A DNA stretch of 64,000 nucleotides from Paragonimus westermani. Lineage: Eukaryota; Platyhelminthes; Trematoda; Plagiorchiida; Troglotrematidae. The notes beneath the pieces were generated by a model, which saw nothing but the letters and a program-made list of their open reading frames with translations, searched no databases and was not told the DNA's origin. Position 1 is the stretch's first letter. Every line of letters starts with the position of its first letter. Made by a program: the position numbers and the translations under genes. The stretch covers positions 150,557 through 214,556 of the forward strand of contig QNGE01000867.1 of NCBI GenBank assembly GCA_008508345.1, read 5' to 3'. This document shows positions 9,791 to 21,555 of the stretch, piece by piece.

Positions 9791-11249
9791 ACCCGTCTGG
9801 GCCACCTCCACGGCTATCACCGATAGTCACAAATAACCGGCCCACAAACGCTTAACGACGAGAATGAACCCGATTTTAAAGGGATAAGTTACGGAGCTCA
9901 GTACACCAAACTCCCGTATAAACCCGTTCAACATCAGCGTGTCTACACCCTGCAAATAAACATCCAAATTACAGGTAAGAGCAAGGCGGCACATGCCTCC
10001 CTAACGTCTTCAACCAAAGGCTCTGAATCACCTGGGACCCAACCTATGAAACAACGCCTAACTTGTTCTGTGAACTCACTGTTCGTCTATCTTGTGACAA
10101 TTAGCAAAAGATGTTTGAGATGACAGATAGTTAGCTGACTTTATTCGAACGTGGCCTTACATCTTATCTGTACGTTCGTTAGGACTGAGCTAATGAATCC
10201 GTGAACAAGCATCCATTTCCTGATCTCACTATCATCCATCACTCAATGCTACCCGATGCGAGTGATGGAACATGAACACCAGTGACGGCATACATGAAGG
10301 CGGCTTACGTACTCCACCTTGAGTGGCGATGTTTCATACACGTAAAGCAACATGTGGGGAACCTATGATGCTTAAGTAATGAGATGTGTGAATACCTCAA
10401 TGAACGAACCGTTTTTTGGTCTCAAGACTCCGAATCTCCTAAGATGTCACAAAGTGAACCTCGATCGGTCAATCAAAACGGCCCGACTCCGCATAAGATT
10501 ACATCGAACCGCATTTGTCTTTTACGGATGTAGAAAAGGTGGGGCGTTTCACGTTTTCATCCCATTTTCCAAACGCTGTCGTATTGTAAACACAGAAGCT
10601 GCCAGCCGGTGTACTTTAGACACCGTCTAGCCGAAAGTTGATGCATTCACCACCACAGTCCAAAAATGCAAACATTCGTTGCTGCAACATTTCCTATAGT
10701 TTCAATGCTGATGATCACACTACAGGAAAATGTGTAGCCTCTGTCTTTCAAAAGTGTTTGACCTAAAGGCACTTGGATCCTTCCGATCTCCCTGATCCAG
10801 AATCCTGACAGAACTGATTCACAAATGACGATCAAAAAGTGCCGAACACCGCACAGTAGTATGCGCTATGCCAAACAAAGAGGTGAACAAGGAAGAACGA
10901 AATACGGTGTGCGTCGAACGCCTAGGTTGTGTTTCGAGAACGATAAAACGGAAGCTCCACGAAACTCTTTCATTAATATAGATTGTTGCAATAGTGGAGA
11001 AGGATCTTCGGTTGTGAGTTCCTCTCTCTGTGTTGAGTGGTGGAAAATTGTTGGAGAGTTTATAGGTGTAATGAAAACGTAAATGGAAATAAACGAAAGG
11101 AAATTTCAACGAAGCTGCCGGCTGCAATCATATCAGCAGCCGATGCTGAAACACACTAAATCAACATTCTGTCAGGCATGCGCACTGAACGACTTATGTG
11201 ACTGGGGTAGAATGACGAGTTAGAAACTTGCAGTGCAGGTTATCGCTCA
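9791..11249. other. no recognised feature
   Basis: Overlapping open frames occur on both strands at 10,819-11,127 but neither has splice sites or a recognisable motif. I see no repeat shared with other parts of the window. Confidence 0.4.
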
Positions 11250-12240
11250 CGTATGTGCTGATCGAATACTATCTTAAAACTCTCAACCGATTCAGCCGTG
11301 ACCACAAGGTTGGGCAATGCGTTGCAGTGTGAACAGATCCTAACTGTGAAGCAGTTCTGTCTGCAAAATAACTTGTCTATTCCATTACTCAATTCCAGCA
11401 AATGATCCCTCTTTGTTTAGTGGGAGCAGGTGTACCAGTGGAGTGCCCCGGGGTGCGGATTATTTTGCAGATAAGAATTAGGTCTCCTACGAGGTGTCCA
11501 TCACTCATTGAGAATTGACCTAGTTCTGTCAGTCTTTCTCGGTAGGGGATGTTTCTTGAGCCGCGTAGTTCTTGTGGTGGTACGTCTCTGAACACTTTCG
11601 ACAGGTGCCAAATTTTTTACTATCCGGACGAGAGGCTTATGCGTTGGTTCCCCAATGTGGGCGGACCTAGTGGAAAGCACTTCAGGGTGAAACTCCCCAC
11701 AAATTCGTCCTAAGAGGTTCAGGGTTACTTGCCTTTCAAAACATGGAAGCAGAATTTGTAGACAGACTCAAACTGTCTTCACTTATCCTAGGTGTCGTTC
11801 ACATACTGACACGAGCAGCTTTGTGTCGCCAAGGTTATAGTCCGCACCATTTTTCTGGCGAACGTGCATGACGTTACATTTGTTGACACTGAGCAATTTG
11901 TTTCCTATGGATCACAGGTTTGGATCGTTTAAATCGTTTTGTAAGGTCACCACACCTTGCAGGAGCTCTAGAACTCGCCAAAGTTCTGTCATCGACGTAG
12001 AGTAACACTGTTAATTTGACTACGCTGGGTGGTTCGAAAACAAAATAATGACTAACAAAGGTTCTAATATTGATCTCTACGGAGCGCTGCTGCCCATTCA
12101 CCTTGGCATTAAACCTACGTCCAATCATTATCCTCAAGCCACGTGAGTAAGTGCTCATCAAAGCCATGACTAGTGAGTTTCCGCAACGAGAAGGAATGAC
12201 CAACCCTGTCAAAAGATTTCAAAATTGTCTTCTCCTCTAG
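11250..12240 (-). mobile_element. old CR1/L2-like LINE fragment
   Basis: Minus strand, in three frames. At about 12,240-12,120 it reads LKSFDRVGHSFSLRKLTSHG (RT motif A region), at about 12,010 LTVLLYVDDRTLASS (motif C, YVDD), at about 11,900 SVNKCNVMHVRQKNGADYNLG, at 11,600-11,389 the C-terminal ERLTELGQFS..GDLIL block, and near 11,300 NALPNLVVTAESVESFK. This order and these blocks match the RT C-terminal half of CR1/L2-type elements, and differ from families A and B. Motif B and many codons are lost. It is 5'-truncated and the most decayed LINE in the window. Confidence 0.85.
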
Positions 12241-14148
12241 TTAATAAGGATTCGGCGGTTACTTGGTTGAATTGAACTTAGACACAGTAATAACATATTG
12301 TGAAGCGAGAAAAGTCAATCAGCGACCGTGTATAAAAACGCAAACTCGGTGGCCCACGACAACGCATTTGAGAAAAATCTGTTGTGACCTATCTCGTTAC
12401 AAATACGCAGAACTATCATATTTCAATAAAATAATGCAGTAACGCACACGTTATTCCGAACGAAAATGGATACTTGGTCCCCAAATTCCGGCTCTGCAAT
12501 ATTCCATATTCCACAGTTAACATCTGGAGGCCACCGACCAAACGAGCATACAGAAATGTTTTGGAATACTGTTCAACGGCCTAATTGAAGTATGCTAGGA
12601 CAACAGTGGAGCAATGTAAACCGTCATCCGTAAATTACTTATTAAAAGCATGTGCAGATGCGGCTGTTAAACAAACGGAGGGAATACATCCTCGAAACTT
12701 TTCGATAGAAAAATTACCCCGAATGTTCCATAGATTCATTGCATGCAATTAAAACATGGCTAACACAACAGAATGGTTCTAAACATTCTGGTTAGTGACG
12801 ATTTCGTGCACCAAACAATAGATGACTATTACCACGGATAGCACACAAAGGAGACCAACTAAAACAGAGGCGCTTCGCAGTTTTGTAAATGGATGTATGG
12901 ATTCAGCAGGGAATCCTAGAGTAGGTGGGCTAACGCCCAACGCAAATTGAGCAAAGAGAGACCATGCAATTTTCCCGTAGAGGCTTTTGTTATGGGGGCA
13001 TTGCTGTCGAAGTAACGAGCAGACAATGCAAGGTAAATTGCACGGGTAACAACGATAACATCATAACCATTGACAGTAACACACAAGAAATCAGTACCGA
13101 TGAGTGATTGCCCCGTAGCCACGTGACAACAGCTAAGTAAGGAACAGAGAGAGGAAACTTGACACAAGATATCTTTAAGATCTTGTATTAAAAACAATCA
13201 GCGTCCTTAGACCTAGTAAGCAACGTTCGACGACTAAGAAGCAGGTAAAGAGAGTGGGAGGACAAGGAATATCCATGAAAAAATAACATTTTTATAAGCC
13301 AAGATTGTGTATAATCTCTCAAGTCAAATGTGTCCAGGAGAGAAAATGATATACGCATCACTTCCAATTACTTGTAATCTACCATAACATCATTAGCCAG
13401 GGGTTTCTGGAAGACGAAAACTATCCGTAGTACGCAGGCCGTTAGTAGCTGCTTCATTCTTTGAATACCCAGCATCCTGTACCAATGAGCTGTGGGATTC
13501 AATATTAAACGTGTCGCCTTGATACGGAATTTTAATCTATACACCTCCAGAGTTTGTGTGAGTGATATTATTTCTCTAGCATCAACAAACTAACCGTTCT
13601 CTTGTCTCCCTACCGAATATCTACGTTGAGAGCATCTTACATGTGCGGTAATTATTCTCTCGAGGCAAGTCAGCCCTGCAGTTGGGTTAATTCACAATCG
13701 CGGCACTCAAAGAGAAGGAAACCAATCATTCCATCTTGATACCACCAAGGGAATAGTCGGGAAACTCAATGGTTTACAGGGTCAACGAAAAACAAAATAG
13801 GCTTCGTGGACGGTAGCAACCGATTGTCCGATTAGGAAAAACATAATAGTGGTCTGTCATTTATTCGACAGAAGAAACAAGCACATGCATGAGGTGAATC
13901 GCAATTGAACGAACAGGTGGGGCCGGAACAAACGCCAATTACATCAGACTGCGTTAACAATAGAGAAGGATCGATAGAAATACATCGAAAGCAATCAAAA
14001 TCAAATTATTTCGCATCTCAGTACTAGAAATATAGAACACGATTTTGCAGTATGAAAAAATTTCCGGAGTGAGCCAAATTGAGAAGTAGGAGCTTCATCG
14101 CCGATTGGTGACCCGAAATCTAATCAGACGGTTGTGTATCACGGGCAA
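12241..14148. other. no recognised gene; separase 3' flank at right end
   Basis: AT-rich, no convincing exon. The part just left of 14,149 should be the separase 3' untranslated region. Confidence 0.4.
13860..13865 (-). terminator. candidate polyadenylation signal for separase
   Basis: Minus-strand AATAAA about 285 bases after the separase stop codon. It is the first canonical hexamer noticed downstream. Confidence 0.45.
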
Positions 14149-14452
14149 TCACATTTTTTGCAATGTCAGTGATTTTATCCACGTGTCAATATCAAACTCC
14201 AATTTGCCATCCTTATCGGAGAGTTGGAGTAACGCGTCAGGTGACGGTTCAGCACGCACGCCGTACACAATCACGGACTTGCCCACCAGATGCTTGAGTT
14301 TACAGGCTGTACTAGCTTGAGCAAGACAATGACCTAGCCCTCGAATGGGTCGTGGATCGCACTCCGCGAACAACCACTGACGAAGAAATTGTAACGTGAA
14401 CCGGTCCATGTCGCGATCGGTTACATCCCACAAGAGACCGGCTACGAAAGGG
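14149..14452 (-). CDS. ESPL1: separase terminal exon (C-terminal catalytic core)
   Basis: Acceptor CTGTCTGCTTGCAG; the first base completes a TGC cysteine split from the previous exon. The peptide reads PFVAGLLWDVTDRDMDRF, matching the invariant GNLWDVTDRDIDRY-type block of separases, followed by LGHCLAQASTACKLKHLVG and SVIVYGVRAEPSP, which corresponds to the conserved ARxxxxLKYLxGAxPVxYG end. Vertebrate separase stops soon after that point; here about 30 more residues, rich in acidic and leucine residues, run to a TGA at 14,149-14,151. The length, 304 bases, is one base plus 101 codons, in phase with exon 21,252-21,416. Confidence 0.95.
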
Positions 14453-17400
14453 CTGCAAGCAGACAGAATATGAATGAAATGATTGGATGAAAGTACGATA
14501 CGTGTAATATGCTCGAGGTAACGCAGTCCGATCATAAAAATGGCTTAAACATCCACAAGGGCTGTTCAAAATTCACGAAAACTCGCTAGGTTAAATGCAT
14601 TTTAAGGGACGAAATAGTTTGTTTCCTCTCATAGTCATGAATGGGTTTTCAAAACACAACAGAAACGAGCTATACAACACAACTCGGGTAGGAAAGATAA
14701 TGGTCGGTGTCAGTCTCACAGCAGGAAGTGATTTGGCATGCATGGTCTACCAAATTCCAAATAAACAGCATAAGACAGTGAAGCAGGAGCGTTTTCAAAC
14801 AACCGAATCCACACTGATGAAAGCTTGCATGTGAAGAATATTTTTGTGTCATGCATCACTCTGATACGAAAAAGAAGCGATACAGGATCAACCGAGCCAG
14901 TATTGTCAGCCCTCATGAATTGATTTTTTTGGGGGTATTGCTCCCCTTTCGATTACGTTTACATTAAACACTCCACATACAACGGCAGCTGTTTAGTCGG
15001 ACAGCTGATCGGTCTGGTAAGCAGAAAAAGTGATCCGAATTGACCAGAACGGAGATGTTTCATAGGTTCCTTACGCACAGAATAATGGATACTGGAGGCG
15101 TGGGGGGAATGTGTAGCTGACATAAATCCCATTAGGTTCTACGATAGGTAAGCCACCTTTTTGACTGTTGTGTCGAATTCTAAAGCTACGGAGCTATAGA
15201 ACAGTGAATTTTTAGCGTGCGCTTTACAAGTTTACACGGCTTTGGCGAAGTAAATAAAACACGCTCGTTATAAGACTTTTGTGTGACGCTAGCAGTTAAT
15301 GGCTTTCAGTTAATTTGAGTTAACTTGGATAATAACAAGTCACCATGATTAATAATTATTCATTGACATGTGGTTCACTGCCCTAAATCTTCGTTCGACA
15401 ACACAAGATGACGGAATAATAATCGAGTAACTTCGGTCTTTTTACAGAACAGGAAATTTCACATGCTGCTGTAACCATACAGTTAAACGTTCTCAATTGT
15501 TGAAAATTTGCTTCAACTCCCCATTATTCTGAAGCGTAGTGATTAGTTCGAGATTAACTTTTAGTACCTTTTATTTGCAGATAGACGGTTTCGTTGCCTA
15601 GACAGGCATTTCCAAGTTATTAAAATCCTCAAAAGGAATCTCAGGGTCTCCATTTGGAGACTGGATATACCGGAAGTATTACTGACAACTAGTCCGGAGT
15701 TAAGCTTACATAAATTAGACATAACTCATGGTCGTATAGACTTTCAGTCAGTCCCTTGTGAAAAGATGCATTACATTCCGGTTTCGCTCCTGTTAGAGTT
15801 CGTCCGTAGTGCACATCATTGCTATGGCTGGAAATGGCACCTTGGAAAGGCGTTCATGAGCAAGTGTTGACCACTGTGCCATTGACTTCACACCAGACAC
15901 AACGGAATTATCATATGCAAACGCTTAGCGACATTCACTTGAGTCACTTTCATTCCAGATTATTGTTTGAATAAGCTTCTACGCTACACATGCCTGAAAG
16001 CGGTAGTGATGCTTTACTGCCGCTGATCTACTAAAGCAAATCAAAGTTCCCGACGAAGATGCACACCGTACTTTTGTCTAGACTGAACTGAAATCGCCGC
16101 CTTAAAGCTGCATATCTAGCGTGTTCATTCTATGGCAAATATCCGTTAATATGTTACATTCTCGTGCAAACAACTATGTTCCCGTAGACTGCAAAAATTC
16201 TACAATGGTATCAATTGAGATAAAGAAATGGTCTAACGAGACACGTTTCGAAAACCGAAATACTTCCGCGTGGTGTAGAAGGCGTTCAAATTTTCCATCG
16301 TTATTTTCACACAGCTTTGAGAATACTTGATGGGTGCATTGTAAGCCTGTCTATCGTAGATATTATGACGATTGTGGGGGAACAAAGAAATCGATTCAAG
16401 ATTCTGATGACAGCGCACTGATAATGTACAGAATAGTGAGTTGAAAGGAGAGTCGGAATGCCTCTTCTTATTCTGATTAAACCATTAATCGCGCTCCACA
16501 TGTTGCATCGATACTGAAAAAGGGTGTCAAGAGATGCGCAGCATAGGTTATCAGAGCACTGGCTCAAACAGGATGACAAGTTCTAAAATCTACTTCCATG
16601 TACACGTCCAAATCGATCGACCAACTGGTCTAACCATAACTTAACGGCTACAGCTCGCCTCGTTCACATGGACACATTAAGCGAATAGGAACTAGTTCAG
16701 GGAGTCGGTGTCTGTAACTTTGGGTTGCGGGCATTAATGTTCGGACTGCCGTTGGTCTTGACAGTAGTCCACGATGTAAGCATCTCGTTGATCGCATGAG
16801 GACTGAAAAGCTCTTGTCAACAAATTTTGATCCAGGTGGGATTTGAGATGTTTTGGTGATTCCAGACAGGAGAGCACTTTCAATGATACTCTTGACTTTC
16901 ACTCATTCCTTTGCGACTTGTACTACAAATCAAAGTTCTAATACTGCTATCTAGTGCGGATGACTCTATCCAAAATTTGTGCCAGAACAGTTGAAGGTAG
17001 CCAACTTTCAAAGCGATCAAACTGTCCAGTCTTGTGACCTTAGAGTGTACGTGGTATAAAACTAGTCAAGACTATTTGGCACTTTCAACTTGCTGCCATA
17101 ACAGTTCACGTCAGCTGGTGCTTGAGAACATTACCTCTGATACTAGATGTCACACGATTATGGTAACGCGAGTCGCATAAACGTGCATTACTTTTGTATG
17201 ATAATGATGACCAGTAACGACTAAGACACCTGGTCAAACTAAATTCCATAGAAACAAAAACTACAGTGTGAAGATAATGTTAAGAAATATACCGAAGTGA
17301 ATAGTGAGCTAACTTGCTATGTTACATATGTAAGTTTCTCAAACAAACATACAGTCCACAGATAGTTCAAGAAAGGGACTTTATAGAATGATCAGCCGTA

Positions 17401-18061
17401 AAGTAAAAAAAACCTAGCTCTCATTCCGGTTCCAAACATTCTAGATCAATCCGGTCATGCAAACATGCTTTCGGAAGATTATGCAGTGATCGGTTTTCAA
17501 AAGGTTCATCCTCGAAGAATGGAGAAGACGTCAGTACTACAGGAATGTTTTCGGCTAGGGATCCGATAGGTGGAGCTTAACAATCAGTACACAAAAATAA
17601 GTACGCTACCAACTGAAAGAGGCAAGAAAACATTTTCACGTCTGACAGCGCCAAGGGGGCACGCGGAGAACTCGTTGAAAGTACAGTAGCAGCTGATTAA
17701 CGTGACCATGGCTGTGAAATTTTTAAAAATTCCGACAGAATATACTGAGTTTATCTAAACATTAAATTCACAAGGTACAAGCAAAAAATAACCACTCTGA
17801 GATAGCTGATCCTGAATATATTCGCTAACTCAGCAGTTTCCATGAGTCCGTCGGAAACGGCGATATTGTTGGCCCTTACCCAGAAAAAATCAATTGAAAA
17901 TTTTTAACATAAGCGTGGGTATGAAAGTGTATGTGAATGTGGCACCTTTTCCAAACCACATATTTCAGTTTCTTACGATATCATAACATGAAATCGATTT
18001 TGGATACAAATTAATTTCCCAACCTTCAGCGGCTCTACTAGTGACCACATTGATCACCTAC
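14453..18061. other. separase intron, no recognised feature
   Basis: Part of the 6.8-kb last intron. Only short scattered open frames on both strands; no repeat shared with the rest of the window was noticed. Confidence 0.5.
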
Positions 18062-18229
18062 CTTCGTTTCGTTGCATGCCTTAGAGCTCCCGAAGGAGAG
18101 TCGACTGTTTCTTTTTGTGCGTAGAAATGTGAACAGAGCATATGATTTCCTTTAACAACGTGAATCATAACAGCAGTAGAGAAGTGGATGTCAGTAAAGG
18201 TCTTGAATGCACTCATTAAGTCTGTGGGT
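18062..18229 (-). CDS. possible cassette exon in the last separase intron
   Basis: Good splice sites frame it on the minus strand: acceptor TTTTTATTTCAG before 18,229 and donor AAG/GTAGGT at 18,062. Its 168 bases are open in only one frame (one base, then PTDLMSAFKTFTDIHFS... ending ALRHATKR). Start and end phases match the flanking separase exons, yet joining the preceding TG to its first base A would make a TGA stop exactly at the junction. It could be a poison exon, part of a nested gene, or chance. The peptide is not recognised. Confidence 0.3.
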
Positions 18230-18838
18230 CTGAAATAAAAATGATGTACAGTGGCGAAGACAGTGGGCAAACAGGTACGATGGGGGAAGGTAAATGCACA
18301 TCAGTGAGGCGAATGGATTCTGTGCACCGAACCTGAAAGAGGCATGCAGTGAAGAGGCACATATACTCGAGTTTGTGATCACTGAATGGTTCACGAGTTG
18401 AGGTATGGTGAGCGATTGTGCCAAAGTGTTTATTTGACGGAGGTAATGCACATCACAATTGTAGGAATTTTTGAAGAGAAAATACGCAACTCAAAAAAAC
18501 GTTCACTATAACGAGATATCCACTATAGCGAAGAACTACTGCATACCATCACCAGGATCACTCTCATGCGTAAGTGAAGCGGAGAAGTTGTGATCGCACG
18601 GTTACCCCAAGTTAGCTTCAGGTCTATAATGCCTACATATACGAACCGATCAAAATCGTTTGACGACGCGACATGTTTCATGTCTTAATCTACTTGAACG
18701 CTATGCATATTGTCAATTAACTTCTGAAATGAAGTTTCTGTTCCACAATTTACAAAGTACCCTACGTACAAGAAACGTGCCTAAGACACGCGATGCACAT
18801 GTTATCGGGTAGAAGAACCACGGTTAACTAGAGTTAGC

Positions 18839-19548
18839 ATGCCTGCTGACGCAGATGAACGCGTGCCCACACTTTTCAAAGAAGATGGGGAGGCATTCGT
18901 AGAGGCTTTGAGTCAGTTGCTTCCACTTATGTGTACGACGGAAACCATCCCGCTGTGCTGGGGTCACTTGGTACATTCTACATTCAAGAAGGGTATCACG
19001 GGCTATTGTAAAAACCATGGGGGAATTAGTTCGATCGCAACCACTGGTAAGGTTCTGGCATCCATTATACTTCGCCAACTCACTACAGCTTGGAAGACAG
19101 ACATTAAGGAAGAACAGGCAGAGTTTTATTCTGGACGAAGATGTACTGATCAAACTTTCACGCTTCGCCAAATTCTGGAGCAGCGTCATGCATATCGCCG
19201 GCCAACAATGGCAATATTCCTTGACCATAGAGGATGCGTTCGATTCAGTGATTCAGTGATCGCTCCACACTTAAAAATGTTTAAACGCCGGGATGTACCG
19301 ACCAAGTGTGTGGACATACTGTCGGCACTTTACTCCCACATTTCAGCTCAGATTAGGGTTTATGATGAACTGTCTGACCATTTCATTACCACCAGCGTCG
19401 TACGTCAAGGCTGTCCATTCTTGCCTTTTTTGATTAATTTTGTTATAGACGAAATAATAGATTGCTGTCTCCGGCACTCACGAGATACCGGTGTGGACCT
19501 CGTAGCTGGTAGAAGACTGGCTGATCTTGATTACGCTGACGATAAGGT
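18839..19548 (+). pseudogene. reverse transcriptase of LINE B2, broken at the active site
   Basis: The RT-like reading starts at about 18,860 and the frame has no element-derived ATG. It shows the KKGITGYCKNHGGISSIAT-type stretch (RT motif 1), KEEQAEFYSGRRCTDQTF (motif 2a), a motif A region where the expected acidic FLDxxxAFDSV has become FLDHRGCVRFSDSV with extra bases, VVRQGCPFLPFLINFVI (motif B) and LADLDYADD (motif C). Two bases after the YADD lysine codon the solo LTR begins. Residues encoded after 19,548 in the same frame belong to the LTR. Inactive. Confidence 0.88.
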
Positions 19549-19922
19549 TGTTGGGGAAAGTCTATTTTCTCCAAGAATGGTTCAATTTTCGGGATATCTC
19601 TGAAAATTAATTTGCAAAATTGAATTTTATTTTTTCGCGCCACAACGGACTAAAACCTAATTCTGGCGCACGCTTCCCTTCCATCTCTGACTGGTCCATC
19701 TTCCTTTTAATGTGCCAATTCAAATGGGGTTTTCCAAAACTGTTCAAAGACCATATGCACGCAGACGCTGGTTTGAGAGCAAAAAAATTCTCGGCCAAAG
19801 GTCACGGTCTTCTGTGTTCTTTTGGGGTTTTCGGGTATTGTGAATCTCTGTGCTACGTATCTGTGACTCGTATATTCGTGCGCTGGCCATTTCTCGCTAT
19901 CATTGACTACTGGGTCATAACA
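19549..19922 (+). mobile_element. solo LTR (374 bp) with AAGGT duplication
   Basis: Begins TGTTGGGGAAAG and ends GGGTCATAACA, flanked on both sides by AAGGT (19,544-19,548 and 19,923-19,927). Removing it and one AAGGT restores LINE B2 to the sequence expected after YADD (K V L P S D T F). Terminal words resemble those of the solo LTR at 4,209-4,609 (TGTTGG.. and GGTC.TAACA) but the interiors differ greatly, suggesting related but separate families or great age. Plus orientation relative to the TGTTGG end. Confidence 0.9.
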
Positions 19923-20791
19923 AAGGTTTTGCCGTCTGACACTTTCCAAGCAGCACAAACAATGTTAGAGGCCATTTCGCGTTCTGCTAAATATTTCGGA
20001 ATGCGCTTTGCAGCCTCAAAATGCAAACAGCTTCTGCAAGCCTGCTGTGATAACGTGGATTTGATGTTGTTGTGTAATGAATTTATGTAGGTTTTTGAAT
20101 GATTTGTACACTTTGGAAGCCACGTCGACGTTGGTGGAGGTGTAAAGAATGAAACAGAACCGATCGCTTAATCGCTTGCATTGGCTAGCACCAAGCAGTA
20201 CGGATAGAAGTTAGTAGAGGGATATTCGGCAGTAGCTGCCTTTACGTCTACACAGACTTAGATGGCTAGGTCATGTATTAGGGATGCCAGTCAGTCGCCT
20301 GCCACACCGAACACTCTATGTCGACGCTTCGGCCGACTGGCGAAAGATGCGAGGTGGGCAGATGATGACCAGATGTGGAGAAATGAAGTCGTTCATCAAG
20401 AGGTTAGCCACTATAGGTCGGGTTCGTCTCCCGGGCTGGGGCTGTCGCAACTCCCAGGGTCGGTGGCTGGAGGTGTTAAGTGAAATGGCGGCTAACCCAG
20501 CCCAGTGACGTGGATGTTGCTGTTTGGCCGAGTTGTCTGGGAAGTGAATGTATATGATAACGCGGGACAGTGAAAACCGTAAGGAACCTATCTCGCTGAT
20601 GACGTCTCACTTTCACTCATAACTCGGTTGTTGGTTTGCAAGATGCTGAATGTTTGAATACAGACGTAGCTATTTCTGGTAGTTAGATCCCTTCTCTTTT
20701 CCTGTTTTTTCTTCTTGACCAGAGGTTGTTTTTTTCCTAATGGTTGTGTGGCAGTTAAACACCAGTGAGAGCCGCTGATGTATCACTGTCT

Positions 20792-20816
20792 ATGATGATG
20801 ATGATGATGATGATGA
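20792..20816 (+). repeat. (ATG)n 3' tail of LINE B2
   Basis: Eight ATG units follow CACTGTCT at the end of the 3' untranslated region. Copy B3 ends in a similar but decayed GAT/GAC series at 41,337-41,355 (minus), so this is the element's own 3' tail rather than poly(A). Confidence 0.8.
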
Positions 20817-21251
20817 GAGTAGGGAGAAAGCTCAAAGGACCAGAAAAGTCACTAACGGTGGTGCCAATGTTCATAAGAAAGTATAGTCCCAATCACTGAA
20901 GCAAGCGAAAATCTTCGAAGTAGTCACTACATTCTACGTCCAGTAGCGAAACGTGTCCAAGCTACCGAAGCCCATGTGATATGATGAACATGCCAACAGG
21001 CATGGCAAATTTGTCCTTTCTGAAGAAAAGCAGACGGGAAGTGACGCTGTCTGTGATGCACACGTCATACACTCCGGTGACAGGGAACCTGCAGTCTTGA
21101 AACATCATTCTAGACAAATTTAGCACAGTCGTACAATACGCTGCGCGGTTTCACCAATACACTCTGCTGGAACACTATCCATCATAGTGTAATTACGGTG
21201 GTGAGGGCAACATCAAAATTAATTGTCGCTAGACTGCCACATGCGACTTAC
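20817..21251. other. separase intron, no recognised feature
   Basis: Unique sequence between LINE B2 and the catalytic exon; no shared repeat or exon seen. Confidence 0.5.
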
Positions 21252-21416
21252 CAACCGGCCAGTAAGTGGTTAAATAGCGACGAATAGGGTTCGTGTCGAC
21301 CTTCCCAGCGCGGCTTTCCTGAACTGCAACCGAGCACCAGAGCGGCAGCACGGGCGCTTAGACCTTGGTTGAACGCGTGCAGAAGAAACCGCGATCCATT
21401 TCCGTGGCCTAGGTAA
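21252..21416 (-). CDS. ESPL1: separase catalytic exon (His-Cys dyad)
   Basis: Acceptor CTTCCATCCCAG before 21,416 and donor TG/GTAAGT at 21,252. With the AT from the previous exon it reads IYLGHGNGSRFLLHAFNQG, then RAAALVLGCSSGKPRWEG, and ends LFNHLLAGC over the junction. GHGNGSRF carries the catalytic histidine (codon 21,404-21,406) and LVLGCSSG the catalytic cysteine (21,326-21,328). The two are 26 residues apart, the same spacing as in human separase. Length 165 bases: one base, 54 codons, two bases. No in-frame ATG precedes the motif, and a longer open frame in another phase overlaps it, which hides the exon from simple searches. Confidence 0.95.
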
Positions 21417-21555
21417 CTGGGATGGAAGTGGAAAAAGAGAAGGAGGAGATGATGAAAAGTGGGGCCGGATGACGAGTTTCAAAATGTATTGCAAATGGAT
21501 GAAGGGAGTTGAGTTCCCGATAGAAGATTGATCAGAGACGGGGACCAACATTTAC

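Larger units (their letters stand above)
18860..20816 (+). mobile_element. LINE family B, copy B2
   Basis: Plus strand, inside the last separase intron and antisense to it. Begins within the RT N-terminal region (VPTLFKEDGEAF, parallel to VPEFFKEGEEAL in B3), runs through the RT palm, is interrupted by a solo LTR at 19,549-19,922, resumes with the RT C-terminal part, and ends with the shared C-terminal block (SRLPHRTLYVDASADWRK, 20,290-20,345) and a 3' untranslated region finishing in ATG repeats. 5'-truncated, no endonuclease. Confidence 0.92.

Noticed and set aside
10819..11127. Overlapping 85- and 102-codon frames on both strands
   Set aside because: Mirror frames without splice sites or motifs; no support for either.
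18824..19228. 134-codon minus-strand frame, and similar plus-strand frames at 4,586-4,969 and 42,090-42,371
   Set aside because: They are similar to each other only because they lie opposite the RT of LINE family B; the RT strand is the meaningful one.
21270..21551. 93-codon minus-strand frame
   Set aside because: Wrong phase over the separase catalytic exon; the other frame gives GHG and GCSS motifs with splice sites.
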